NCBI GenBank assembly: GCA_000697335.1
Contig: JNEM01011041.1
Span: 1-25,166, forward strand
Length of the DNA: 25,166 nucleotides
Direction of reading: 5' to 3'
Origin: Conidiobolus incongruus B7586
Taxonomy: Eukaryota > Entomophthoromycota > Entomophthoromycetes > Entomophthorales > Conidiobolaceae
Both the position numbers and the translations under genes were made by a program. The notes beneath the pieces were generated by a model. That model searched no databases. It saw only the letters and a program-made list of their open reading frames with translations, and had not been told where the DNA came from. Below are positions 1 to 10,030 of the stretch, in pieces. The stretch's first letter is position 1, and each line of letters begins with the position of its first letter.

Positions 1-969
1 AATTAAAATAAAAATTTTTAATAATATTATATAATATAATTTTAAACAAAATTTTATATTTAAAATTTATTGGTAAGTTTTAAATCAATTTTAAGAATTT
101 ATATTTAAATTTTAAGAATATCAAAATAATAAATTTTTAATAATTATTGAAGCAGATATTTTAATTCTTTATCTTAAAATTAGTGATATTCTAGAAAATC
201 CACTATATAAGCTAAAATTTGGTAATTTTAAAATATTTAAACTATTTGACTTTTTTTAATTAAATCCACTCTTTATTTTCATTAACCTATAGCCTTATTT
301 TTTTTATTTTTTACTTATTTTTTGGCATTTTTATCTAATACTTAATAACCTTTTATAGGATTTCTTCCAATAAGGAAGTCTAATCCCTTTCATTATTATT
401 AAGTTTAAAAACAATTAAATTCAACTATAAATTTATTAAATAAAAATACTAAAATAAAAAAAATTATTAATTAATATATAACATTTTATTGGTAAAATAA
501 ATATTAAAAATTTAATAATTTTATCAATATAAAAAATATCTGAGTTTGATTATTATATTCTATAATTATTAAAAAATAAAAAAATATTAACTAAAGTTTT
601 AAATTAAATAAAATAAAATAATTGATTTTTAATATAAATATATAAATATTTAAAAGTTAATTTTTTATTGAAATTTATTAAACAAATATTAAAATATTAA
701 GAGGTTTTAATATATTTCTATGTTTAAATAAAATAATCAATTAAAATCTATCAAAAGCATATTAATTATAGAAATATATTATAAAATATAAAAAGAAAAT
801 AAAAAAACAACAAAAAATAAAAGGCTATAAAAATAAGGGATTTGAAAAATATATTAAAAAATATTATTATATTTGCTGAATTTAAAACTAAAAAAACTAT
901 AAAACCTAATAGAAGAATTATAAATAAATATGTAAAAGCATTGATAAAATAATCTTATTATAGATTTAA
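1..969. other. AT-rich spacer, no gene seen
   Basis: This stretch is almost entirely A/T runs with stops in all frames. I see no long open frame, no RNA gene and no terminal repeats. The absence of a gene is a judgement from reading, not from a search. Confidence 0.6.
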
Positions 970-1260
970 GAAAGGTTTATTGAACAAAACAGGAGAATAC
1001 TCGTGATACATGGTAATCTTCTATGTCAAGCATCGCATAAGCAAATTATATGGTGATTATAGATGTCAGCATATATGACTTAAATCAAGTGAAGTTTTCA
1101 AGTGTTTTTAATACCTTGTAAAAATAGATTGAGACATCAATATTGGTAGAGGCATGCTTCTTCATCATTTAAAAGTTAAGCCAATCTTCTATGATTAGTG
1201 TTGGAGCTTACCCCATCGGAGCTTCTAGACTCTACATAGGATTTATATAAGGGTGATTAA
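970..1260. other. Small coding-like island, unrecognised
   Basis: Base composition rises above the surroundings and mixed-composition DNA replaces A/T runs. On the plus strand 970-1056 is open for 28 codons (reading ERFIEQNRRILVIHGNLLCQ and on) before a stop. The 11-base word AATCTTCTATG occurs at 1015-1025 and again at 1183-1193. No splice partner with a matching phase was found. It could be a worn gene fragment, an exon of an unseen gene, or a non-coding transcript. I do not recognise a family. Confidence 0.2.
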
Positions 1261-3187
1261 TTTTGAACTACTTTAGACAATTTTAGTTATAAGTGTTGAC
1301 TATTTTTCTATGATTTTAGATAGTTTAGATTATTTATAAATAATGATACTTGGAAGTTAAAACTATTAATTATATTTATTAATTTGAATTTTAAGTTTGT
1401 AGACTAAATTATAAAATAAATCATTTATTAATCATGAATTACTTAAATAAAATTATTAATAATTAACCAATTGACTGAACATACACCATTATCAAAACTC
1501 TAGCTAATGTTAATTATAATATGTACAAACTCAAATATAATAAAATATTCAAATTAAATGATGCCAAGAATATATATTACTCTATTCAGGGTAATACTCA
1601 GAAATTTAATTTAATAATTTATAAAAATAAACTATATATATTGAATTATACCTTGATATCAACTCTATATTTCTGATTATACTCCTAAATTAAAAATTTT
1701 ACCTGATTAAAATAAAACTATTATAATAAAAATACATTTTGCATAATTAAATTTTATTTATTTTCAATATTAAAGATACTCAAATGATGCTCTAATAATC
1801 AATGATTCATTAAGACTTAAATAACCAGAAAAAAATAAACTTCATAAATTTATAAATATATTGATCCTAAAAACCTATTTATTAATTTTTGAATTAACTG
1901 TTTGAAAATTATAAAACCTTAAGATTGAATAATTTTTAAAAATTTAGAAAAAGATTTTAATAAAATATTGGCTTAATTCTCATAATGAATTAATATTAAT
2001 AAAACACTTATTTTTTTAAATTATTTTATTTTCACTATTTGATTTTATATCTAATATCTCAATATAAATATGCTTCCTCATTTTTAGTTCTTGTTGGTTA
2101 TTGAATTAGAGATAAGATATGCTATATTGGGATCATTTTAACAGTTTATCTTTATGACTAATAATGATTGAAGATGAATTGTTGATAGACTGTATTTTCC
2201 TATATAAAATTAATTAAAGGTGAATGATATAAAATCATATGATTTTTTATAACTGAGATTGATTTTAATTGTAAAATATTATTAGAAAATATAGTTGATA
2301 ATTCATAATATTCTAATTAATTAAATCAATAATGTGATTATTATTATTCAAATTTCTGTAATTAATTTATATTATTCAATTAATTTGTTTTTGATAATAA
2401 ATTCAATAGATTAATTTTATAAATTTAAAATATAATAGTAATCAAATAAATATATGTATTCATAATTTTTACTATTGTATAATTTTAAATAATAAATTAC
2501 CTAATTTCCAAAATTTTAATTATTATCAAACCGAAATCTTTAAACTTTCAATTGAAATTTTTTTATCCAATATTGTTTAATTAAATATAATTTCAGTATT
2601 TGAAATATTAGCTCAAAATTCACAATATTGAAAATATAACCAATTTCAAATACCAGTCAGTAAATTGTGATACTTTGAAATTTCTTCAAACTTCTTAATA
2701 GAAAAATTGTATATAATATTTCAAAATGTATAGTATCCGCTATATGAATTTAGGGAATTTTGATCGAAATTGGTTCTAGTTATCCAAAAATAGATAAATG
2801 AAAAAATAATTGGTAATAAATGTCAAATTACATTGAAAAGAATAAACCCTAGATTTTGTAAGTTATCAAATATTAAAGAAAACCTTCAAATAAATAAAAT
2901 ATTCATTATCATATGGAATATCGTGATTGTATTCAATTTGAGTAAAAAAATTAAATTAATCAATGATAAATTTCCAATTAAATTAATGCTGTGGTAATGT
3001 AAATTCAATGCATTAATTTAAAATTTTACAATTTTTAATAAAAATTACATTTATTAAGAGGAAATTATGATTTTTTAGATTAGCTAAATCTGGTTATACT
3101 ATTTTTCTTTTCTAATGTATTAATGTTAATCGTTATATTGATAAGAATCAATAATGGTTAATAAGGATTATCTTCATAACAATAAAA
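1261..3187. other. AT-rich spacer, no gene seen
   Basis: Low-complexity A/T sequence dense in stops on both strands. No convincing exon, RNA gene or repeat family was recognised. Confidence 0.55.
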
Positions 3188-3337
3188 ATGTATCAAATGA
3201 TGATTAAGGAAAAAACTTGGCTGGGTATCGGACTTTTAACATCCTTATTTTCAGCGGGCGCTTTTGGCGGGAATGATCCTGTCATCACAATGGTTGCACA
3301 AATTCATTGTTTGCATCTAGTGATTATCATGAATTAG
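3188..3337 (+). other. Short ORF-like island (49 codons), possible exon
   Basis: A compact island, unusually G+C rich for this spacer, is open from ATG 3188 to TAG 3335-3337. It reads as a 49-residue peptide with a hydrophobic stretch near residues 11-26 (WLGIGLLTSLFSAGAF) followed by GGNDPVITMVAQIH. The same DNA also holds a strong-looking intron end (TTAAC branch-like word, T-rich tract, TTTTCAG), so the island could instead be an exon starting near 3256. The minus strand is also open briefly and reads LCNHCDDRIIPAKSAR, with a CxxC pair. Strand and frame cannot be settled by eye. The next gene is the proton pump, whose 3' end lies 600 bases away. Confidence 0.2.
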
Positions 3338-3944
3338 AATATCAAAAATATTCATTAAGGAGGAGCTTTGTTAGTTGAATAACTTTAACAAGTGATATTC
3401 TGTTGTAATCAACATAAGGAAATAATATTGGGATTACATCATTCATAATCATATCCTTAAAAAAGCAAGTGTACATTTTTTGTTAACTGATATTTCCGAA
3501 TTTGTGGGGTAATGCTAGATTGTATCATATTAGTTATTTTAAAAAAAATAAAGTTTATTAATATTTAAATTAAAAATTATATCCTAATATAACGAAATAA
3601 TAATAAATCATTTTGAAAATTATTGTTATGATTTATTTTTAAAAATAGAGGAAATTAATAATAAATATAATTTGAAAAAACAGAATTTATATTAAATTAG
3701 ATGAATTTTATTATTAATATTAAGAAAATATATATTATTTTAAAATAAAAGGTCTTAGGTTGTTGTTGTAGTATATAGTCGAATATATGGTAGTAGTTGA
3801 TTCAATCAATCAAGGGTATAAGTGTGTATAGAGAGGGTGAGGAAATGGGGAATATATAATATTTTAAAAGTTAAAACGGTTAATAAATGATATGCTGATA
3901 ATAAGTTAGCATGATATCCAAAAACCGAAAGGTTATTGGGTTAT
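3338..3944. other. 3' flank of the proton-pump gene
   Basis: This stretch lies downstream of the minus-strand pump gene and should hold its 3' untranslated region and polyadenylation site. On the minus strand roughly the first 150 bases are less AT-rich, with C/T- and CAA-rich words near 3765-3850, and then pure A/T sequence follows. No further gene is seen, and I could not place a polyadenylation signal with confidence. Confidence 0.4.
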
Positions 3945-6653
3945 TTAAGCCTTTTGGAAAGCACGGACGGCTTCAGTAATGGTAAGAGCCTTCTTGACCT
4001 TAGCAATGTTACCCTTGACACGAGCTTCAACAATAGCTCTAGCCTTGCGTTCTGCCAACTTTCTCTTACGAGCGGGAGTGGGCATCAACTTGGCAGTGAG
4101 CTCAAAGTTCCAAATACGGAAGACCATGACCTTGACGAAGTCAAGAATGAAACAGAAACCAAGGGAAATGAAGATAATAATGAAACCCCAGGCAGGACCA
4201 ATACCAGAAATAAACCCGGGAATACCACAGATAGAGATAATCATAGCGAAGACTTGGGTACCCATGACGGCAACGAAGAAGAACCAAGAGGGCAAGTTTT
4301 CCCAGAAGAAACCAGACAAACGAGTGGAGAAAATCAAGAAGTGAGGAGCGGAAGAAATGTGGAGGTACATGACAGTTTGCAAGAAAGAGGGAGGAACAAA
4401 TTCTCCTTCTTGGGGAACAAGAAGTCTGGGGTTTTGGTGCATGCTGTCGGTGACGTACAAGTGACCGAAAGACAAGGCAGTTAACAAACAACCAAGAAGG
4501 ATGGACATGAAAATTAATTGACCAATTCTCCACTTGTCGGGCTTTTGAGAAATTTGAGCATTATCGAAAGCAATGACAATAGTAGCCAAGTCGTTAAGGA
4601 CAGCAATGAAGATAAGCAAGATAGGTTGCATAGACCATTGTTCAATCAAGATAACCAAGAAGAAGAAAATTAAAATATGGACAGTAGAAGTAATTCTGTA
4701 AAGGGAGTAGGATCTCATACGTTGGAAAATAGCACGGGAAGTAGTGATACCATCGATAATGGTGGACAAACCAGGAGCCAACAAGACGATATCGGCAGCG
4801 GAACGAGCAGCATCAGTACAATCGTGGACAGCAATACCAACGTTAGCCTTCTTCAAAGCGGGAGCATCATTGACACCATCACCAGTCATACCAACCAAGT
4901 GACCCTTGTTTTGAAGGAGTTCGACGACACGGTACTTGTGTTCGGGAATGACTTGAGCGAAACCATCAGCGTGTTCACAGCGACGAGTGATATCTTCTTC
5001 GGAAACATCCTTTTCGACAAGCTTGTTAGCGTCCAAAATAGCACGTTGCATACCAAGACGGTGAGCGACTTCCTTAGCAATAATCAATTGATCACCAGTG
5101 ATCATCTTGACATCAACACCATAGTGATGACATTTAGCAACGGTATCAGCAGAATCAGGACGAGGAGGATCCAAAAGAGAAATCATACCAACCAAGTGCC
5201 ATTCATCGGGCTTGCCAGGGAAAGTACGGGCAACACCAAGAGCACGAAGACCACGGGCAGCAAGATCGTTGACAGCGTGAACGGCTTCATCGTGACCACC
5301 AACCAATTTGATCATGGTAGGAGGAGCACCCTTGGAGACTTCGAAGGTTTCATTGGTATCTAACTTGACAACGGTAGCTTGAGTACGCTTAGAGGTAGGA
5401 TTGAAAGGCATGAAAGAGGTAACTTTGTATCCGGGAATCGCATGAGCAGCTTCCTTGGGAAGATCCTTGAGAACTGAGACACCTTCTTGAGCAGCCTTAC
5501 GGACGGCCTTTTCGATAGGATCGTTGGCACCGGGTTCAGAGGCAATGTAAGAGTACAACAAGAGATCTTCTTCGGTGTAACCTTCACATAAGTAGGGCTT
5601 ATCAAAAGTCAACTGGTTAAGAGTCAAAGTACCGGTCTTATCGGAACACAAAATGGTAACAGAGGACATTTCTTCAACAGCGGTAAGACGCTTGACAATG
5701 ACTTGCTTGGCAGCCAATTGGTTGGCACCGACAGCCATGGTAACGGACAAGACAGTGGGAAGACCGACGGGAATAGCAGCGACAGTCAAGACGACAATCA
5801 TACTCAAAATGGACAAGACATTGTGAGCACGACGAACAATCATCAAGTAAATGAATAAGATGACAACCATGACAACAGTAATGACGACCAAGAAGTTACC
5901 AATTTGACCGATAATCTTTTGGAAGTGACCTTGTTCGTTGGTGATGGAGATCAAGTTAGCAGCACGACCAATGAAGGTGTTGGCACCAGTCTTGACGACG
6001 ACAGCCAACATTTGACCTTGCTTGACAATGGAGGAAGAGTAGGCAATGTCACCCTTGTTCTTGTGAACGGGAAGAGATTCACCAGTAAGAGCAGATTGAT
6101 CGATATCCAAACCAGCGTGAGTAGCTTCACCAGTAGCACCAATACCCAAGAGACGAGCATCAGCAGGAACGATATCACCAAGACGAAGTACAATAATATC
6201 ACCAGGAACGAGTTGGTTGGTGGGGACTTCAATGAGTTCACCGTTTCTCCAGCACTTGGACTTGAGAGAGAGGGTAGATTTCAAGGCATCTAAAGCGGAT
6301 TCGGCCTTGGCTTCCATAGCGAAACCAATGACGGCATTGAGGATTAAAAGAGCACCAATAATACCGACATCGACCCAGTCACTAACAACACAAGAAAGAA
6401 TAAGAGCAATAATAATCAAAATGGCAATGGGATCAGTGAAGTAACCGATGAACTTCAAGAAGGGGTTAGTTTTCTTTTCGGGCAATTCATTTAAACCGAA
6501 TTGGGCCAAACGCTCAGCGTGTTCAGCGGAAGTCAAACCGGTTTTGGTGTCGGTTTGCAAAAGAGCTTCTAATTCAGGTGGTAATTCATCTTGAACTTCC
6601 TTGTGTTCGTGTTCAATGAGGACAGCTTCTTTCTTTTCTTCGGCGTGAGTCAT
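3945..6653 (-). CDS. PMA1: Plasma-membrane H+-ATPase, P3A-type (Pma1-like), complete
   Basis: A proton pump that uses ATP to export H+ across the plasma membrane, energising nutrient uptake and setting cytosolic pH. The 902 residues carry every P-type landmark: TGES 190-193 (actuator), IPVGLP 294-299 (M4), DKTGT 338-342 with the phosphorylated Asp338, KGAP 441-444 (ATP binding), TGD 519-521 and GDGVNDAP 591-598 (hinge). About ten membrane helices are visible, two before the actuator loop, two before the P-domain and six after. Asn106 (M2), Arg653 (M5) and Asp688 (M6) match residues known to matter for proton transport in this family. I chose ATG 6653, because the frame upstream opens only with TTG and a true ATG heads an acidic N-terminus. 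Fungal Pma1 is about 920 residues, so this one is nearly full length. It has no introns, unlike the other genes here, and strong codon bias, which implies high expression. The identification is secure; the organism is not. Confidence 0.97.
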   Translation of the reverse strand: MTHAEEKKEAVLIEHEHKEVQDELPPELEALLQTDTKTGLTSAEHAERLAQFGLNELPEKKTNPFLKFIGYFTDPIAILIIIALILSCVVSDWVDVGIIGALLILNAVIGFAMEAKAESALDALKSTLSLKSKCWRNGELIEVPTNQLVPGDIIVLRLGDIVPADARLLGIGATGEATHAGLDIDQSALTGESLPVHKNKGDIAYSSSIVKQGQMLAVVVKTGANTFIGRAANLISITNEQGHFQKIIGQIGNFLVVITVVMVVILFIYLMIVRRAHNVLSILSMIVVLTVAAIPVGLPTVLSVTMAVGANQLAAKQVIVKRLTAVEEMSSVTILCSDKTGTLTLNQLTFDKPYLCEGYTEEDLLLYSYIASEPGANDPIEKAVRKAAQEGVSVLKDLPKEAAHAIPGYKVTSFMPFNPTSKRTQATVVKLDTNETFEVSKGAPPTMIKLVGGHDEAVHAVNDLAARGLRALGVARTFPGKPDEWHLVGMISLLDPPRPDSADTVAKCHHYGVDVKMITGDQLIIAKEVAHRLGMQRAILDANKLVEKDVSEEDITRRCEHADGFAQVIPEHKYRVVELLQNKGHLVGMTGDGVNDAPALKKANVGIAVHDCTDAARSAADIVLLAPGLSTIIDGITTSRAIFQRMRSYSLYRITSTVHILIFFFLVILIEQWSMQPILLIFIAVLNDLATIVIAFDNAQISQKPDKWRIGQLIFMSILLGCLLTALSFGHLYVTDSMHQNPRLLVPQEGEFVPPSFLQTVMYLHISSAPHFLIFSTRLSGFFWENLPSWFFFVAVMGTQVFAMIISICGIPGFISGIGPAWGFIIIFISLGFCFILDFVKVMVFRIWNFELTAKLMPTPARKRKLAERKARAIVEARVKGNIAKVKKALTITEAVRAFQKA

Positions 6654-6901
6654 GATGTATAAGATCAACAACCAATTACACTCTCTGCAAGTATATAGCT
6701 AATTAACTAATAGATAGATATGAGTTGTAATAGAGTTTGAATCTCTTCTCTAATTGATAGCAACTATTAAAGAGTGTTTTAGTTGATTATTGAGGTGATG
6801 AAATGAAGAGAGGAAATTAATTTAGAGATAAGGAGGAGCGTGTTAATTTATATCAACAACCATCAATACAAATATTGCCATTTTCCACCCTCCACATACT
6901 A
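6654..6901 (-). promoter_or_regulatory. Leader and core promoter of the proton-pump gene
   Basis: Reading on the minus strand towards the ATG, a TATAAA word lies at 6852-6847, about 195 bases upstream. A C/T-rich leader follows (about 6780-6840, with words such as CTCCTCCTT and TTCCTCTCTTC). Pyrimidine-rich leaders near the start site are common in highly expressed fungal genes. A CAG that could end a leader intron lies near 6685-6687, but I found no matching donor, so an unspliced leader is preferred. The transcription start is inferred, not seen. Confidence 0.4.
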
Positions 6902-6918
6902 ACCCAATTAAATTGGGT
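6902..6918. repeat. Perfect 8-bp palindrome upstream of the pump gene
   Basis: ACCCAATT and AATTGGGT flank a single central A, giving a perfect inverted repeat. Each arm contains a CCAAT word in one orientation. It lies about 250 bases upstream of the pump ATG, just beyond the TATA-like word, which is a reasonable place for a dimeric regulator or a CCAAT-binding factor. The regulatory role is inference. Confidence 0.35.
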
Positions 6919-8751
6919 CAAATAGGCCAATTAACTCAAATCCAATTCAAATCAAATTTTGTCTCCTATCCCCATGTAACCATGCAATGATCATTAAATC
7001 ATTCAAAATACTATCCACACCACCCCAATTTATTTTTATTATGATTCAAATTCACTTTTGATTCATGATTCATGATTCATTCGAATTTACTACTCAACTA
7101 AAGCTATTTCAATATATATTATCCTAAATATTAATATTTTATATTCCAATATTTGTCATATTTATTTTTCAGGTGATTTTTATTTATTCCAGTTAATTTT
7201 AATTGTTAAATATAATCCTAAATTCAATAAATTTAAAGAAATTAACAAGATTTATCTGATAATAATATTTAACTCATTTAAAAGCTAATAATATATCACC
7301 TTATTCAACATTAATATCAATTCTCTATCATTATAAGGATAATATTTGATTTATTGATTTGAAAATATTTTTGTTCTTATCCAACTCCACTTAACCGAAA
7401 CTTTATAAAATTATCCACCTATGCAACAAAATATTATTAATATTCAATTTTTATAATTAAAATAGGAATAAAAATCCATTACTTACACATACATACCAAT
7501 TCAGCAAACTATATGAAATTCAATTTACAATATAATCTTGACTGCAGTTGTAAAAGTACGGAACACTTTATAAATTTTCAAACTCTAAAGATCTGAATAA
7601 GATATTATAGTGGTTTTATATTTGAAATTGTTAGATTTAATTAAAAAGTTTTAAAAATTCTTTCTTTTATATTCCTTTTAGAAAATTACCTAATATTAAT
7701 CGCATATAAATTACTTATCATGTATTGAGTTAAAAATAATTGATTATACTTTTAAGGTTAATTGCCTATTTTAATAATGAATTAACTTGATTCAGAATAT
7801 TTAACCTTATATTCAATCTTTTATTGAATTATTTATATATGCTTATAATTCAAAATAAATAAACTAAGTTATTTTTAATGTACGTTATAAAAATTTTAAA
7901 ATATATATTATAATTGAACTGAAATTTGATATTAATAATTCTATCAAATAACAATAATTATTATTATTATTATTTATTTGTTTATTTTAATTTATTAGTA
8001 TAAGATTATTATTAAGCACTAAATAAAAATAATTAAACAATTTGTTAAATAAATAATTAAAAAAATTAATTATAATTAAACTGTCATTTTTCTCCAATAG
8101 CAAAGTTGAGTACCCAGTATTATTAAAAGATACTAACAAAGTGTTTTACATTAATTAGAGAAAATTTTACTGATATTAATATAAATAGAATTAAGTCTTT
8201 TCAACGACAATTTTTTTAATTTTTTTTAACCTAACACTAATTTGGATTTTCATTATACGTTGATTGTGATAGGTTTATTGGAAATCGGCATTTTTACATG
8301 AAGTTCAAATTGTAAGTTGTCTAAAATCTAAGTAATATTGATTCTAAATACATAATGCTAATTATTTAATAATATTTAATTATTTTTTTCGAGATCTATG
8401 TCTAGTTAGAACCAAAAATAATTAAGTTCAAGTCATAATCAATGACTGAAAATCTAGGGGCACTCAATATATAATAAATTACAAGAATTTAAAATTGATT
8501 TGGGTTTATTTTAGTAAATTGTTCAGTACTCTCCTAACATTAATTAATGATTCATTCTAAAGGCATTTCACTCTAAAAATTTATTGCAATAACCCTGAAT
8601 GAAACCCAACAGAAAAATGTTTTCTAGCAGTTAACCAATATAAATTTTTTTTCGATTCAAATTAAATAAACGTGAGTATAGTTCTTAAAATGACAAGAAA
8701 CGGTATAATAATTAAATTAAAACAGAATAAAAACAAATTTTAAAGAAGGAC
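6919..8751. other. AT-rich spacer, no gene seen
   Basis: Low-complexity A/T sequence with dense stops. No exon with matched splice sites, RNA gene or repeat family was recognised. Confidence 0.55.
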
Positions 8752-9084
8752 ATGCATGCATTTTTTCCGAATTTGGGCCAAGCTTCAGTAATTGCAGATC
8801 TTAACGAATTGATTACTCATCTTTGTAATTATCTTCTAATGAGAATTCCTTAACCCAGAAAGTTAATTGCCAAGATCTTATCCTAAAAGAAAATTATTTT
8901 TCTGGAAAACATTTTTAAAATCAGCTAATTTTTTTTCATAATGCTATATCTCAAATGAATTTATTATTCGATTTATTAGTTTGCATTCTTGATTAAGTAT
9001 TTGGGAACTCCAGACAGTAAATGGGGGCTTGAAGAAAATGGATGTAGATCTGGAATCTCAGAAAGTATTATTAGGTTCCTATAA
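8752..9084 (+). other. Two coding-like patches, unrecognised
   Basis: Patch one, 8752-8853, is open from ATG to TAA for 33 residues (MHAFFPNLGQASVIADLNEL and on). Patch two, 8980-9084, starts right after an intron-like TTTATTAG and reads LIKYLGTPDSKWGLEENGCR before a stop at 9082-9084. Both have mixed base composition, unlike the A/T runs around them. I tried to join them through the GTAATT donor at 8825: the intron would be 155 nt and the phases do not match, so one simple gene is not supported. They may be remnants of a decayed gene, exons of a gene with other splice sites, or chance. No family recognised. Confidence 0.2.
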
Positions 9085-10030
9085 TCTATATCGTGATTCA
9101 TCCATCATGTATCATTCGATTAATTGTATGCTTGTAATAATAGTTTTATAATAATTATAATATTAGTCAGTACCCAAAATAGAAATAAAAACAGGCATTA
9201 TCAAATCATGGTAAACATATTACCTATTACCTTAATGGCTATTAAAATAATAACGATATTAAAATTTTATTTAGAAACTCCATTTTTTAACAGTTTTCGA
9301 ATTCTAGTGATATTATTCGGGTTGAAAAAATTCGAAAATATAGTTAAGATATTGACAATAATATGACAACCCAAGATATTTGGTTTGATAGTCAATATAT
9401 CGAATCCATAAATATTTGATGTAAAAATTTTTAATCGGATATTTTTTTTGTTTGATTATAGAATGAATTTAATATTTAATTTCTAATATGATTAAATTAT
9501 TTTTAATTGACTTGTTTTTTAGTAATTCATTTGATATTTTATTGAGATTTGCTGATGTGACAACATCAATTTGTCTCCGCTGGAATCCTAACTATTTCTT
9601 GTAATTTACTAAATTAGATTCATTGGCGATATATCAAAGGTGATGTTATATACAATACAATATAGCGAAATAAAATTGCTTTTTTAAAGGATAAATTTAT
9701 AGCCATTATATATCATTAGTTACTAAGCAAATACTCATAAAGAGCTTCTAAAAGAATACGCAGAATGTTTCCTTAAATCAAAGCAATCATATTTCAATGA
9801 ATTTCAACCAATCACAAGCCCTTTATGCAAAGAAGGGCTTGAATCCAGAATTTGGGTCCAACCAGCTTGACATATTCAAATTATAAACACTTTTACCGAA
9901 ATAAAAACTGAGGGTTTAAATTAACAAATCTATGAACTTGAATAAATTAGACAATTCCTTGTTTGGGTTCCTTGTTTTTTTTCAATTTTCCCAAAGTTCC
10001 CGATTGATTCAGCCATTAAGTTTTTAGTGA
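9085..10030. other. AT-rich spacer, no gene seen
   Basis: Mostly A/T-rich. An 80-codon open frame at 9124-9366 is made of Ile, Asn, Leu and Phe codons and looks like chance. No RNA gene or repeat was recognised. Confidence 0.5.

Noticed and set aside
3256-3330. Weak resemblance of NDPVITMVAQI to the start of the Golgi protein Sys1
   Set aside because: Only a few residues agree and nothing downstream continues the match, so I do not assign it.
3936-4484. 182-codon plus-strand open frame opposite the pump gene
   Set aside because: It is antisense to a fully supported ATPase. Its composition (Glu, Asn, Thr, Arg and Gly rich) reflects the codon bias of the real gene.
4677-5363. 228-codon plus-strand open frame opposite the pump gene
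   Set aside because: Antisense shadow over the nucleotide-binding and P-domain region. It is Ser/Thr/Asn/Ile-rich with no recognisable domain.
5904-6293. 129-codon plus-strand open frame opposite the pump gene
   Set aside because: Antisense shadow over the M2 to M3 region of the pump, with no independent evidence.
6654-6671. Upstream TTG start extending the pump by six residues
   Set aside because: A eukaryotic gene would normally use the in-frame ATG at 6653, which heads a typical acidic N-terminus.
9124-9366. 80-codon plus-strand open frame
   Set aside because: Made of A/T-rich codons (Ile, Asn, Leu, Phe) at the composition of the spacer, with no splice sites or motif.
8766-9874. Similar words GAATTTGGGCCAAGCTT (about 8769) and GAATTTGGGTCCAACCAGCTT (about 9848)
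   Set aside because: The match is short and gapped, with no extension on either side, so a repeat family is not supported.
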